From: Pedobacter glucosidilyticus DSM 23534 | GTDB taxonomy: Bacteria; Bacteroidota; Bacteroidia; Sphingobacteriales; Sphingobacteriaceae | DNA length: 52,111 nt | Reading direction: 5' to 3' | Assembly (NCBI RefSeq): GCF_000425145.1 | Contig: NZ_AULF01000031.1 | Location: 1 to 52,111 of the forward strand | Shown here: positions 27,805-36,687 of the stretch, in pieces | Layout: every line of letters starts with the position of its first letter | Position numbering within the stretch: position 1 is the stretch's first letter | Position numbers and translations under genes: made by a program | The notes under the pieces: generated by a model | What the model was told of the DNA's origin: nothing | Databases searched by the model: none | What the model saw: the letters and a program-made list of their open reading frames with translations, nothing else

Positions 27805-28761
27805 ATGGCATTAGATTTAGATAAGTTTAGACAAGTAGGAGACCCTCTGGCAGATGATTTTATAGCAAATTATTTTTCTAATGCTGATAATAAAAAGAAA
27901 TTAGATTTGGCATTATCCAAATTAAAAACCAATGCCAATTGGGTAGATTTTTTAGCTGAAATACCCGAAGCCATATTTTTTGATGAAGAATTGAAAAGAA
28001 TAGGACTTGTTGATTTAAAGATAAAAAACACTGCTTTAGAGTTTTATAGTAAGAAATCAACATACATACTCCAGCTTTTAGGCCTATTATCTTTACCTTA
28101 TTGTTATGCTGCTGCCGATGGTGCTATGGTTCTTTATCAAACAGAAAGAATGTATAAAGATGTAGCCAAGAGATTAGAAGAAACAGGAATGTTTGTAGCT
28201 TCTATGATGAACCCAAAGGGGTTTGATGAAACTGGTGATGCTAAAGTTCAGCTTTTTAAGGTAAGACTTATGCATGCTGCCGGTAGATATTACATTTTAA
28301 AAGGGAATTGGGATGATAATTTAGGGTTGCCAGTTAATCAAGAAGATTTAGCCGGAACCAACCTTTCTTTTTCTTTGATAGTCATTAGGGGATTAAGAAA
28401 AATAGGTTTTACTATTTCTTATCAAGAGCAAATGGCTTATATCAATTATTGGAGTTGGATTGGAGCTGCCTTAGGGCTAACTCCGGAGTTACTACCCCAA
28501 AATGGAAAACAAGCTTTAGATTTAGAAAAGGCAATTAGTGGTAGGCATTTTAAACCATCACTTGCTGGAAAACAACTGATCAAATCTTTACTACAGTGTT
28601 TTTATAATTTAAATGATAGAAAACAAATCAAAAATGTAGAGATAGCGGGTTTTATGAGGTTTTTACTGGGTGATAAGATCTCAGATATGTTAGATGTTCC
28701 TAAAGAGAAATTTCCTGTTTCTAAACAGTTATTGTTAAAATTGAAAGCAACGGTTTCTTAA
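27805..28761 (+). CDS. Oxygenase MpaB-like protein (DUF2236)
   Basis: 318 residues, all-helical, no signal peptide. KVRLMHAAGRYYI carries the histidine and arginine typical of the MpaB/latex-clearing-protein family, and NQEDLAGTNLSFSLIVIRGL with YWSWIGAALGL match its second half. Members such as Lcp bind heme b and oxidise polyisoprene or other substrates; MpaB acts in mycophenolic acid synthesis. The substrate here is unknown. It stands alone, convergent with the TonB-domain gene. Confidence 0.82.
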   Translation: MALDLDKFRQVGDPLADDFIANYFSNADNKKKLDLALSKLKTNANWVDFLAEIPEAIFFDEELKRIGLVDLKIKNTALEFYSKKSTYILQLLGLLSLPYCYAAADGAMVLYQTERMYKDVAKRLEETGMFVASMMNPKGFDETGDAKVQLFKVRLMHAAGRYYILKGNWDDNLGLPVNQEDLAGTNLSFSLIVIRGLRKIGFTISYQEQMAYINYWSWIGAALGLTPELLPQNGKQALDLEKAISGRHFKPSLAGKQLIKSLLQCFYNLNDRKQIKNVEIAGFMRFLLGDKISDMLDVPKEKFPVSKQLLLKLKATVS

Positions 28762-28800
28762 GCATACCCTCATCGATTGTCTTTTTAACAACCTGTTCTA

Positions 28801-29691
28801 TTACTTGGATGTTAATCTAAATATTATAGGCATAGTATATCTAAACCTCACTTTCTTGTTAAAATTTTCTCCTGGAATCCATTTAGGCATTAAGTTTATC
28901 AACCTTAGTGATTCATTTCCTAAATTTTTTGATTTATCAGGAACTCTTAGGATTCTAGGATTATTAATAGTCCCATCTTTTTCAACTATAAAATCAACTA
29001 TAACCCTACCTTCAATTTTTTGATTTTTTTCCCATTTTGGGTATACTAAGTTTGCTTCAATAAATTCATAAAGTTTATCAATTCCACCTCTATACATAGG
29101 TAAAATAGCAATATTAGTATGAATAAAATTAGTATCTAAATTGTTGTAGTTTTGAGAAATAACCTCATCAAAAGGCATATTTACAGATGTTTTAATAGTC
29201 GGACTTATTTGCAAACCTCCTTTTGTTGATTTTATTCCTTTATCTAAGTCTGCTTGATAATTGGTATTTGATTTATCTTTTTTTATTTTATTGGTTTCAG
29301 TTTTACAGTGTAAAGAATCTTCTTTTTCTTTTATTAAGGGTTGTTTATCTAATAAGACTGATTTAGGTATAGAGTTAGTATTATTGCAACTTATAAAAGA
29401 AAGTGTAGCTACTAATAACAAATAAAAGCCATAATTGGTCTTTTTGTTTTTCATTAGTTCCTTGTCTATTACAGCAATAATCTCTTCATGAGAAAAGTTC
29501 ATTATGCCATTCTTTACTCTACCACAAACATCTTTATCTTTATTTTGAAGAATAAAACGAATAATTGAATTGTTATCCATTTCTGCAAAATTCATTACGT
29601 TTTTTGAGCAAAAGTTACAATATCGGGCATTATCATTAATAATCATTTCGTCCCAATTCACAGTACAAGGGCTTATAATCTCAATCTTCAT
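28801..29691 (-). CDS. Membrane protein with N-terminal Cys motif and TonB C-terminal domain
   Basis: 296 residues. Residues 1-70 hold a motif seen at the front of many Bacteroidetes membrane proteins: CTVNWDEM, YCNFCSKNV and VCGRV, with four or five cysteines that may bind metal. One membrane span at about 86-101 (GFYLLLVATLSFIS) is followed by a charged linker rich in Lys and Asn. A TonB C-terminal domain follows (about 215-296: EGRVIVDFIVEKDGTI, then MPKWIPGENFNKKVRFRYTMPI). It probably passes energy to an outer-membrane transporter or is a TonB-like structural protein. No ExbB/D or receptor is adjacent. Confidence 0.8.
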   Translation of the reverse strand: MKIEIISPCTVNWDEMIINDNARYCNFCSKNVMNFAEMDNNSIIRFILQNKDKDVCGRVKNGIMNFSHEEIIAVIDKELMKNKKTNYGFYLLLVATLSFISCNNTNSIPKSVLLDKQPLIKEKEDSLHCKTETNKIKKDKSNTNYQADLDKGIKSTKGGLQISPTIKTSVNMPFDEVISQNYNNLDTNFIHTNIAILPMYRGGIDKLYEFIEANLVYPKWEKNQKIEGRVIVDFIVEKDGTINNPRILRVPDKSKNLGNESLRLINLMPKWIPGENFNKKVRFRYTMPIIFRLTSK

Positions 29692-29796
29692 TTTTAGATG
29701 TTGTATGAATAAAGATAATAATTCTTAAGTCTGTTTTTAGATTGAATTATAAATTTTAGACTAAATAATCATAATTGTTTAAGATACTTAATTTTA

Positions 29797-29990
29797 TAGT
29801 TTTACCGGTACAAGCTTAGATCACCTAAATCCGATTGAAGCATTTGTTTGAGCTCTTTAGCAATTGTGATAAATTGCTAAAAGCGAGTGCAGAAAGCGTA
29901 ACTACCTTTATATGCTTTCTAATTACTAATACATCCTCGGCGTTTAAATCAGACTTCTGACATCGGTCATCGGTCATTTAAACTTTTTTC
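29797..29990 (+). ncRNA. Candidate structured small RNA upstream of rpsL
   Basis: The 420-bp gap 29692-30111 has no gene, but 29840-29990 carries three stem-loops in a row. The first has TTTAGCAATT (29856-29865) paired with AATTGCTAAA (29872-29881), extended by GCATTT and GAGTGC. The second is AGAAAGC with GCTTTCT (29891-29897, 29914-29920). The third is GTTTAAAT with ATTTAAAC (29942-29949, 29976-29983) followed directly by TTTTTT, a terminator shape. The loop of the third contains a 7-bp CATCGGT tandem repeat at 29961-29974. A weak promoter, ATTG-N19-TAGTTTTA (29774-29804), precedes them. I cannot assign it to a known RNA family. Confidence 0.35.
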
Positions 29991-29999
29991 ACACAAACT

Positions 30000-30031
30000 A
30001 TTGAATATCAAAAAATAAAAACCTACTTTTG
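30000..30031 (+). promoter_or_regulatory. Promoter of the str operon (rpsL)
   Basis: ATTG at 30000-30003, a 20-bp spacer and TACTTTTG at 30024-30031, followed by GCAGTCC, a start context that recurs at other ribosomal promoters in this window. The leader to rpsL is about 75 nt and holds only short hairpins. Confidence 0.75.
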
Positions 30032-30111
30032 CAGTCCTTTTAAATGGGCATGGTATGCCGTGTTCAAATTTGAGGGTAGTTAAAAGAAATTTTTAAACAT
30101 AAATTCATTAA

Positions 30112-30525
30112 ATGCCAACCATTCAACAATTAGTTAGGAAAGGTAGAGTAGCTCTGGAGGATAAGAGTAAATCCCCAGCGTTGGACAGCTGTCCACAGCG
30201 AAGAGGAGTATGTACCCGTGTATATACAACTACCCCTAAAAAACCAAACTCTGCAATGCGTAAAGTTGCCCGTGTACGTTTAACCAATGGTAAAGAGGTT
30301 AACGCTTACATCCCGGGTGAAGGTCACAACTTACAAGAGCACTCTATCGTGTTAGTAAGAGGTGGAAGAGTAAAAGATTTACCAGGTGTTCGTTATCACA
30401 TCGTTCGTGGTGCTTTAGATACTGCAGGTGTTGCAGGTCGTAATCAGCGTCGTTCTAAATATGGTACTAAGAGACCAAAACCAGGACAAGCAGCAGCAGC
30501 TCCAGCAAAAGGTAAAAAGAAATAA
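30112..30525 (+). CDS. rpsL: 30S ribosomal protein S12
   Basis: 137 residues. S12 sits at the decoding centre. The [11 protein letters not shown] loop with K43 and the GGRVKDLPG loop with K88 are the residues whose mutation gives streptomycin resistance elsewhere; both are lysine here, the sensitive wild-type form. The C-terminus carries an extra tail of Lys, Ala and Pro. It is the first gene of rpsL-rpsG-fusA-rpsJ. Confidence 0.98.
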   Translation: MPTIQQLVRKGRVALEDKSKSPALDSCPQRRGVCTRVYTTTPKKPNSAMRKVARVRLTNGKEVNAYIPGEGHNLQEHSIVLVRGGRVKDLPGVRYHIVRGALDTAGVAGRNQRRSKYGTKRPKPGQAAAAPAKGKKK

Positions 30526-30544
30526 TTAAACGGAGGAAAAGAAC

Positions 30545-31012
30545 ATGAGAAAGTCGAAACCAAAAAAGAGAATTATTCTTCCTGATCCAAAGTTTAACGA
30601 CGTTATGGTTACCAGGTTTGTGAATAATATGATGTACGATGGAAAAAAATCTATCGCTTACGATATATTTTATAAAGCTATTGATTTAGTTGAGTCTAAA
30701 ACTAGTGAAAACGGTTTAGAGCAATGGAAAAAAGCTTTAAATAATGTAATGCCAGGAGTAGAGGTTAAATCACGCCGTGTGGGTGGTGCTAACTTCCAGG
30801 TACCTACAGAAGTTCGTCCAGAGCGTAAAATTGCTTTAGGTATGAAATGGTTAATTAGCTATTCAAGAAAGCGTGGTGAAAAAACCATGATGGAAAAATT
30901 AGCTGGTGAAATTATTTCTGCTGCTAAAGGCGAGGGTGCTGCAGTGAAGAAAAAAGAAGATACACATAAAATGGCAGAGGCTAACAAAGCTTTCTCTCAT
31001 TTCAGATTCTAA
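30545..31012 (+). CDS. rpsG: 30S ribosomal protein S7
   Basis: 155 residues, normal length. It binds the head of 16S rRNA and starts assembly of that domain. [20 protein letters not shown] and the [12 protein letters not shown] loop are family signatures. It follows rpsL by 19 bp with a GGAGG-like AACGGAGGAAAAG before the ATG, an unusually good Shine-Dalgarno sequence for this phylum. Confidence 0.98.
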   Translation: MRKSKPKKRIILPDPKFNDVMVTRFVNNMMYDGKKSIAYDIFYKAIDLVESKTSENGLEQWKKALNNVMPGVEVKSRRVGGANFQVPTEVRPERKIALGMKWLISYSRKRGEKTMMEKLAGEIISAAKGEGAAVKKKEDTHKMAEANKAFSHFRF

Positions 31013-31032
31013 ATTTTAAATGATAGAATGAG

Positions 31033-31079
31033 GGATTGATTGAGTGGAGGAATATATTATTCAATCATTCATTCAATCC
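31033..31079. repeat. Self-complementary low-complexity repeat between rpsG and fusA
   Basis: GGATTGATTGAG (31033-31044) faces TCATTCATTCAATCC-type repeats (31060-31079) that can pair with it imperfectly. The unit ATTCAATC recurs on to 31090. It may fold in the str mRNA. Confidence 0.55.
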
Positions 31080-31100
31080 TTCAATCATTAATAACATAAG

Positions 31101-33209
31101 ATGTCAAGAGATTTAAAATTCACAAGAAACATTGGAATTGCTGCTCACATTGATGCTGGTAAAACTACCACAACAGAGCGTATTCTATATTATGCAGGTG
31201 TGAACCACAAGATTGGTGAGGTACACGATGGTGCTTCTACTATGGACTGGATGGTTCAAGAGGCTGAAAGAGGTATAACCATCACTTCTGCTGCAACAAC
31301 TGTAAACTGGAAATACAGAGGAGATAACTATCATATCAATATTATTGATACTCCAGGTCACGTTGATTTTACTGTAGAGGTAAACCGTTCTTTACGTGTT
31401 TTGGATGGTTTAGTTTTCTTATTTTCTGCGGTTGATGGTGTTGAGCCTCAATCTGAAACCAACTGGCGTTTAGCTAACAACTACAATGTATCACGTATCG
31501 GTTTTGTTAATAAAATGGATAGAGCCGGTGCTGACTTCTTAAAAGTTGTTAAGCAAGTAAAAGAAATGTTAGGTTCTAATGCTATTCCTTTACAAATTCC
31601 TATTGGTGCAGAAGATTCTTTCAAAGGTGTTGTTGATTTAATTAACTGGAGAGGTATCGTTTGGAATGAAGCCGATAAAGGGATGACTTTTACAGAGGTT
31701 CCAATTCCTGATGATTTAGTTGAGGAAGCAACCGAGTGGAGAGAGAAATTATTAGAAGCAGTTGCTGAGTATGATGAGTCATTAATGGAGAAATTCTTTG
31801 ATGATCCTTCTAGCATTACAGAGCGTGAAATCTTAGACGCTTTACGTCAAGCTGTATTGGATGCTAAAATTGTTCCTATGGTTTGTGGTTCATCTTTCAA
31901 AAACAAAGGTGTACAAACCATGCTTGATTACGTGATGGAATTATTGCCTTCACCATTAGATCAGGAAGGTATTAATGGAACTAATCCTAATACCGGCGAA
32001 GAGGTAATTCGTAGACCAGATATTAAAGAGCCTTTTTCTGCCTTAGCATTTAAAATTGCTACCGATCCTTTCGTTGGTCGTTTATGCTTTATCCGTGTTT
32101 ATTCGGGTAACTTAGAGGCTGGTTCTTACGTTTACAATGCCCGTTCAGAAAATAAAGAACGTATTTCTCGTATTTTCCAAATGCATGCAAACAAGCAAAA
32201 CCCTATTCCTAATGTTGGAGCTGGTGATATTGCTGCCGTTGTAGGTTTCAAGGATATTAAAACTGGAGATACGCTTTGTGATGAGAAAAATCCTATCGTT
32301 CTAGAATCAATGAATTTCCCTGATCCAGTTATTGGGTTAGCTATTGAGCCAAAAACTCAAGCTGATGTTGATAAATTGGGTATGGCTTTAGGTAAATTAG
32401 CTGAGGAAGATCCAACTTTCCGTGTTCATACTGATGAAGATTCAGGACAAACTATCATTCAAGGTATGGGTGAGCTTCACTTAGACATCTTAATGGACCG
32501 TTTAAAACGTGAGTTTAAAGTTGAGGTTAACCAAGGTGCGCCACAAGTAGCATACAAAGAAGCTATTACTGGTACTGTTCAACACCGTGAAACTTACAAA
32601 AAACAAACTGGTGGTCGTGGTAAATTTGCTGATATCCAAGTTGTTATTTCTCCTGCTGATGATGAGACTAAAGTTGGTCTTCAGTTTGAGAACGAAATAT
32701 CTGGTGGTTCTATCCCTCGTGAGTTTATTCCATCAGTACAAAAAGGATTTGAGGCTTCATTACCAAACGGTGTGTTAGCAGGTTTCCCTGTAACTTCAAT
32801 GAAAGTTCGTTTAATTGATGGTTCTTTCCACCCAGTGGATTCAGATGCATTATCATTCGAATTAGCTGCTCGTAACGCTTTCCGTGAGGCACTTCCAAAA
32901 TGTAAACCAGTATTAATGGAGCCAATCATGAAAATTGAGGTATTAACTCCAGAAGAGAACATGGGTGATGTAATGGGAGACTTAAACCGTCGTCGTGGTC
33001 AGTTACAAGGTATGGATACAAGAGCTGGTGCTCAAGTTATCAAAGCCTTAGTGCCACTTTCTGAGATGTTTGGATATGTTACTCAACTACGTACAATTAC
33101 TTCTGGTAGAGCAACTTCTACTATGGAGTTTGACCATTATGAGCCAGCTCCAAGAAACGTACAAGAAGAAGTAGTAGCTAAAGCTAAAGGTGCTAAAGCA
33201 AACGCATAA
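31101..33209 (+). CDS. fusA: Elongation factor G
   Basis: 702 residues, full length. The GTPase domain has AHIDAGKT at 15-22, DTPGHVDF and NKMDRAGAD, followed by domains II-V. It drives translocation of tRNA and mRNA on the ribosome with GTP. Its place after rpsG is the standard str operon position, which argues for the housekeeping copy rather than a paralogue. Confidence 0.98.
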   Translation: MSRDLKFTRNIGIAAHIDAGKTTTTERILYYAGVNHKIGEVHDGASTMDWMVQEAERGITITSAATTVNWKYRGDNYHINIIDTPGHVDFTVEVNRSLRVLDGLVFLFSAVDGVEPQSETNWRLANNYNVSRIGFVNKMDRAGADFLKVVKQVKEMLGSNAIPLQIPIGAEDSFKGVVDLINWRGIVWNEADKGMTFTEVPIPDDLVEEATEWREKLLEAVAEYDESLMEKFFDDPSSITEREILDALRQAVLDAKIVPMVCGSSFKNKGVQTMLDYVMELLPSPLDQEGINGTNPNTGEEVIRRPDIKEPFSALAFKIATDPFVGRLCFIRVYSGNLEAGSYVYNARSENKERISRIFQMHANKQNPIPNVGAGDIAAVVGFKDIKTGDTLCDEKNPIVLESMNFPDPVIGLAIEPKTQADVDKLGMALGKLAEEDPTFRVHTDEDSGQTIIQGMGELHLDILMDRLKREFKVEVNQGAPQVAYKEAITGTVQHRETYKKQTGGRGKFADIQVVISPADDETKVGLQFENEISGGSIPREFIPSVQKGFEASLPNGVLAGFPVTSMKVRLIDGSFHPVDSDALSFELAARNAFREALPKCKPVLMEPIMKIEVLTPEENMGDVMGDLNRRRGQLQGMDTRAGAQVIKALVPLSEMFGYVTQLRTITSGRATSTMEFDHYEPAPRNVQEEVVAKAKGAKANA

Positions 33210-33224
33210 TTGATATAAAAGAAT

Positions 33225-33273
33225 AAAGAGCAAAGATAAAAAGACTAAATATTGTCCTTAATCTTTGTTCTTT
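33225..33273. repeat. Stem-loop between fusA and rpsJ
   Basis: AAAGAGCAAAGAT (33225-33237) pairs with ATCTTTGTTCTTT (33261-33273) with one G-T pair. It has no T-run after it, so mRNA processing or a dispersed repeat is more likely than termination. Confidence 0.5.
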
Positions 33274-33347
33274 AATCCTTATTCATAAAGAAAAATCCGG
33301 TCTCTGTTACTAATAGCTCTAACAGAAGATCATAACTTAAAACAACA

Positions 33348-33653
33348 ATGAGCCAAAGAATTAGAATTAAATTAAAATCTTACGATTACAATTTGGTAGA
33401 TAAATCTGCTGAGAAAATCGTTAAAACTGTTAAACCTACTGGTGCAGTAGTTAGTGGTCCAATTCCTCTTCCAACCGAGAAGAAAATTTACACAGTATTA
33501 CGTTCTCCACACGTTAACAAAAAAGCAAGAGAGCAGTTTCAATTATGCTCTTACAAAAGATTACTTGACATCTATAGTGCTTCTGCAAAAACTGTAGATG
33601 CTTTAATGAAACTTGAATTACCATCAGGTGTTGAAGTAGAAATTAAAGTCTGA
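33348..33653 (+). CDS. rpsJ: 30S ribosomal protein S10
   Basis: 101 residues. The signature [31 protein letters not shown] is split only by expected substitutions. S10 is a 30S head protein and also the NusE antitermination factor. In most bacteria it starts the S10 operon directly before rplC. Here it ends the str operon, with a strong terminator 24 bp downstream. Confidence 0.98.
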   Translation: MSQRIRIKLKSYDYNLVDKSAEKIVKTVKPTGAVVSGPIPLPTEKKIYTVLRSPHVNKKAREQFQLCSYKRLLDIYSASAKTVDALMKLELPSGVEVEIKV

Positions 33654-33676
33654 TTTTAGCTTTTAATAAATTTATG

Positions 33677-33714
33677 AGCCCTTTCCTGAAAATTGGAAAG
33701 GGCTTTTTGTTTTT
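33677..33714 (+). terminator. Strong intrinsic terminator after rpsJ
   Basis: AGCCCTTTCC (33677-33686) pairs perfectly with GGAAAGGGCT (33695-33704) over 10 bp with a GC-rich base, followed by TTTTTGTTTTT. It separates rpsJ from the genes to the right. Confidence 0.92.
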
Positions 33715-33719
33715 AGAAT

Positions 33720-33771
33720 TTTGTTAACACAATTATTGTGACTATATTTGTCATGACTAAAAATGTCATGA
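33720..33771 (+). promoter_or_regulatory. Promoter and operator-like repeats of the XRE-Fic gene
   Basis: TTTG at 33720-33723, a 19-bp spacer and TATATTTG at 33743-33750 form an exact consensus promoter. TGTCATGA occurs at 33749-33756 and again at 33764-33771, 15 bp apart, covering the expected transcription start and the bases just before the ATG at 33773. The sites are well placed for repression by the XRE domain of the gene itself. Confidence 0.75.
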
Positions 33772-33772
33772 T

Positions 33773-34819
33773 ATGATTTCAAAAATAAAAACAGCTAGAA
33801 TTAAGAAGGGGCTAAAGGTTAGAGAGCTTGCACAATTACTTATGGTTGATTCTTCATTGGTCAGTAAATTTGAATCGGGAGTTAGAAAGCCTAGTAGAGA
33901 TCAAATTATACAAATTGCGCAAATATTAAACATAGATGCACATGAATTATTAATAGATTGGTTAAGCGAGCAAGTTGTTGAGCAAGTAGGTTATGGTAAT
34001 TTTGCTCTAGAAGTTCTTTCTGTTGCTGAAGAAAAGATTAAGTATTATAAGAAAAGCGAACTGCTAATTATTAATAAGGTAAATGATGTTTTAGCAGAGA
34101 TAGATAAGTTAAAGGAAAAGTTAACACAGCATAGAGCTTTAGATAGTTTCAAGATTATAGAGGCTCTAGAGTTAGAATACACTTTTGAAAGCAATAGGAT
34201 AGAAGGGAATACGCTCACACTTAAAGAAACAGACTTAGTAATTAATGAGGGTATTACCATCTCTGGTAAAAGTATGAGAGAGCACTTAGAAGCTATAAAC
34301 CATAAAGAGGCCTTAGATTTTTTAAAAGAATTAATAAGAAAGGATGCTGATTTTTCTGAGAGAGATTTATTATTGTTGCATGCCCTTATCCTTAAAGGGA
34401 TAGATTCTAAATATGCAGGTATTTATAGAGATGTACAAGTTATGATTAGCGGTAGCAGGCATTTACCTCCACAGCCATATTTGGTAAAAAAGCAAATGGA
34501 GGATTTGTTTTTTTGGTATCAGGCCTATAAAAAGGATTTACATCCGGTGGTTTTAGCTGCAGAACTTTCTGAAAGATTAGTTACTATTCATCCTTTTTTA
34601 GATGGAAATGGTAGAACATCTAGGCTTATCATGAATCTTATTTTATTAAAAAATGGTTATGTAATTGCAAATATTAAGGGCGATGCCGAAAACCGTATGA
34701 AATATTATGAAGCCTTAGAAAATGCTCAAGTGGATAATCAAAAAGAAGGTTTTTATCTTTTTGTAGCCCAGGTGGAGTTAGAGGCTTTGAAAAGATATTG
34801 CTCAATTTTAGGGATTTAA
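33773..34819 (+). CDS. Fic protein with N-terminal XRE DNA-binding domain
   Basis: 348 residues. An XRE helix-turn-helix occupies residues 1-62 (IKKGLKVRELAQLLMVDSSLVSKFE). A helical linker leads to the Fic domain with the active motif H273-PFLDGNGR281. The inhibitory motif S140-NRI-E144-G145 lies N-terminal to it, which marks a class II, self-inhibited Fic enzyme. Such enzymes usually transfer AMP from ATP to target proteins. The XRE domain and the repeats at its start suggest autoregulation. It lies between rpsJ and a TYR1-like gene that begins 29 bp after its stop, so the two may share a transcript. Confidence 0.9.
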   Translation: MISKIKTARIKKGLKVRELAQLLMVDSSLVSKFESGVRKPSRDQIIQIAQILNIDAHELLIDWLSEQVVEQVGYGNFALEVLSVAEEKIKYYKKSELLIINKVNDVLAEIDKLKEKLTQHRALDSFKIIEALELEYTFESNRIEGNTLTLKETDLVINEGITISGKSMREHLEAINHKEALDFLKELIRKDADFSERDLLLLHALILKGIDSKYAGIYRDVQVMISGSRHLPPQPYLVKKQMEDLFFWYQAYKKDLHPVVLAAELSERLVTIHPFLDGNGRTSRLIMNLILLKNGYVIANIKGDAENRMKYYEALENAQVDNQKEGFYLFVAQVELEALKRYCSILGI

Positions 34820-34848
34820 AATCTATATCTTTTAATATCTTAGCAACG

Positions 34849-36111
34849 ATGAATATAGGATTAATAGGTCTAGGAGATATGGGTAAGCTGTATGCAAAGA
34901 AATTTGCAGCAGCAGGGCTTTCTGTTTTTGGATGTGATTTGCCTGATCGTACGCTAGAACTTCAAGAAGAATTAGGTCCTTTAGGTATCATAATTCTGAA
35001 TAATGGTTTGGAAGTATCTGCAAAATGCGATTTTATTTTTTACGCTGTAGAAGCAGAGAAGATTAAAGAAGTTGTAGCTGCTTGTGCTTTTTCTACAAAA
35101 AAGGGAGCTATGGTAACAGGCATGACATCGGTTAAAACTCCAGAAGTAGAAGCATTTGAGCGTTATTTATCAAAAGATATAGAATTAATCTTAACCCATT
35201 CTTTGCATGGTCCAGGTTTTAGTACTAAAGGTCAAAAGTTAATTGTTGCGCCACATCGGATATCTGCTGCATCTTATGCTAAGGCTATGCAAGTTTTACA
35301 ACTTCTAGAATCTGAAATTATTGAGCTTAATGATTATCATCAGCATGATCAAATCATGGCAGATACACAAGCGGTAACGCACATGGGTTTTGAAAGTATG
35401 GGTACTGCTTGGAAAAATGCAGGAACTTATCCTTGGGAGAGTGGTGCTTATGTTTCTGGGATAGATAATGTTAAGATTCTTACAACTTTAAGAATTTTTA
35501 GTTACAAAGCACATATTTATGCCGGTTTGGCTATTCTAAATCCTTATGCAACGGCTCAGATTATTGCTTACGCTCAGTCAGAATCCATTTTATTTAAAAT
35601 GATGATTCAAGAGGATGAAGCTAATTTTAGAGAAAGAATTTATAAAGCAAGGGATTTTGTTTTTCATGAACAAACCAATCTTATTTTGTTTGATGACGAT
35701 ATTATGCAAGAATTTAGCATAGGCGATAATCAGGAGTTAGCTAAGCATAATTCTCATCTTAGCTTACTTGCTATGGTTGATGCGTGGCACCAATTAGGCA
35801 TCAATCCTTATGATAACATGATATGCCAAACGCCTCCTTTTAAACTCAGATTAGGAATTGTAGAGTACCTCTTTAAGAATGAAGATTTATTAGAAGATAC
35901 TATTCAAACTGCTTTATACGATAAAAGTATTAGAGGAGATGATTTAGAGTTTCATACAGCAGTAAGAGAGTGGGCTTCTATTATCAGATATAAAGATATG
36001 GAGGGTTACAAAACTCATTTTAAAGAAGCAAAGGATTTTTTTGAACCTCTGCTAGAAAAAGGGCGTGTTCAAAGTGCTGAATTAATTAAACGTTTATCAA
36101 CGCCTAAATAA
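34849..36111 (+). CDS. Prephenate dehydrogenase, fungal TYR1-like
   Basis: 420 residues from MNIGLIGLGDMGKLY; the ATG at 34798 overlaps the fic gene and is rejected. A Rossmann domain has GLGDMG at 7-12. HSLHGP at 117-122 corresponds to the catalytic histidine region of TyrA enzymes. DTQAVTH at 172-178, NSHLSLLAMVDAWHQLGINP at 301-320 and DDLEF with REW near 365-375 follow. From memory, yeast Tyr1 has the same blocks in the same order (GLGDMGLLYA, HSLHGP, ADTQAVTH, NSHLSLLAIVDSW, DPYDHMIC). It would make 4-hydroxyphenylpyruvate from prephenate for tyrosine synthesis. The ordinary short bacterial TyrA looks different. It is likely co-transcribed with fic and overlaps the convergent next gene by 15 bp. 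Confidence 0.85.
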   Translation: MNIGLIGLGDMGKLYAKKFAAAGLSVFGCDLPDRTLELQEELGPLGIIILNNGLEVSAKCDFIFYAVEAEKIKEVVAACAFSTKKGAMVTGMTSVKTPEVEAFERYLSKDIELILTHSLHGPGFSTKGQKLIVAPHRISAASYAKAMQVLQLLESEIIELNDYHQHDQIMADTQAVTHMGFESMGTAWKNAGTYPWESGAYVSGIDNVKILTTLRIFSYKAHIYAGLAILNPYATAQIIAYAQSESILFKMMIQEDEANFRERIYKARDFVFHEQTNLILFDDDIMQEFSIGDNQELAKHNSHLSLLAMVDAWHQLGINPYDNMICQTPPFKLRLGIVEYLFKNEDLLEDTIQTALYDKSIRGDDLEFHTAVREWASIIRYKDMEGYKTHFKEAKDFFEPLLEKGRVQSAELIKRLSTPK

Positions 36112-36687
36112 TTCGTCTAATTTGTTTCTTTCATCTTGTAGAGCCCTGGCAAGTTTTTTCTCATTGTCATTAGCTTTTATTTTATAATTCTTAAACTCGT
36201 CATTTAAATCGTTGAAAAGTTTTATCCTGTAAAGAGCTTCTTTTCTAAAGCTTTTGGTCCTAAATATTAAGAAAGTAGCTAAACCGAGCAAAAAAATAAT
36301 TAGACCCCACATGGTAGTTTGATAGGCAGCTTTAGAAAGCGGAACAAAACTTAAGAGTAATATTTCATCTTTGGCATTTAAAGCTTTAGATAAGAGATTG
36401 TTTTTTTCTGATAAAAGCTTTTTAAGTTGGTTAATTTCTAATTGTTGTGTATTAATTTGACTTTGAGCTTTATCTAATTTAGCTTGATTACTCTTTAAAG
36501 AATCAGTTGTGTTTTTCCAGAGACTTTTTATCTGATTCTGGTTAATCACCTTATATTCCTGATAATTATTGGCTTTTTCCACAATATTTTCATATTGAGC
36601 ATTTAAGCTTGTTTGTGCTTTAGAAAAATTTATTATTCCAGCAAATATTAGTATTATGCCGGTAAACAGATAGCATTTATTTTTCAT
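36097..36687 (-). CDS. Membrane-anchored coiled-coil protein of unknown function
   Basis: 196 residues. A signal peptide (MKNKCYLFTGIILIFAGIINFSKAQT) precedes a periplasmic coiled coil (about 55-105, many Gln, Asn, Leu), one membrane span at about 122-145 (MWGLIIFLLGLATFLIF) and a cytoplasmic coiled coil ending in RNKLDELFRR. The topology resembles envelope-spanning adapters. I recall Bacteroidetes homologues carrying misleading methyltransferase names; there is no methyltransferase motif here. It is convergent with, and overlaps, the TYR1-like gene by 15 bp. Confidence 0.75.
   Translation of the reverse strand: MKNKCYLFTGIILIFAGIINFSKAQTSLNAQYENIVEKANNYQEYKVINQNQIKSLWKNTTDSLKSNQAKLDKAQSQINTQQLEINQLKKLLSEKNNLLSKALNAKDEILLLSFVPLSKAAYQTTMWGLIIFLLGLATFLIFRTKSFRKEALYRIKLFNDLNDEFKNYKIKANDNEKKLARALQDERNKLDELFRR

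Noticed and set aside
29942-29990. Simple terminator for a gene upstream of rpsL
   Set aside because: The only neighbour, the TonB-domain gene, is transcribed away from it, so on its own it would end nothing; kept instead as the 3' end of a candidate RNA.
29692-30111. tRNA gene in the gap before rpsL
   Set aside because: No cloverleaf with a T-loop GTTCRA block or CCA end could be traced there; no tRNA or rRNA was found anywhere in the window.
33773-34819. Fic gene as half of a toxin-antitoxin pair
   Set aside because: No small antitoxin gene is adjacent and the inhibitory motif is inside the protein, so it is treated as a self-regulated class II Fic.
34798-34848. Upstream ATG for the TYR1-like gene, overlapping fic
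   Set aside because: The Rossmann fold begins right at the ATG at 34849, and the 17 added residues have no counterpart in the family.
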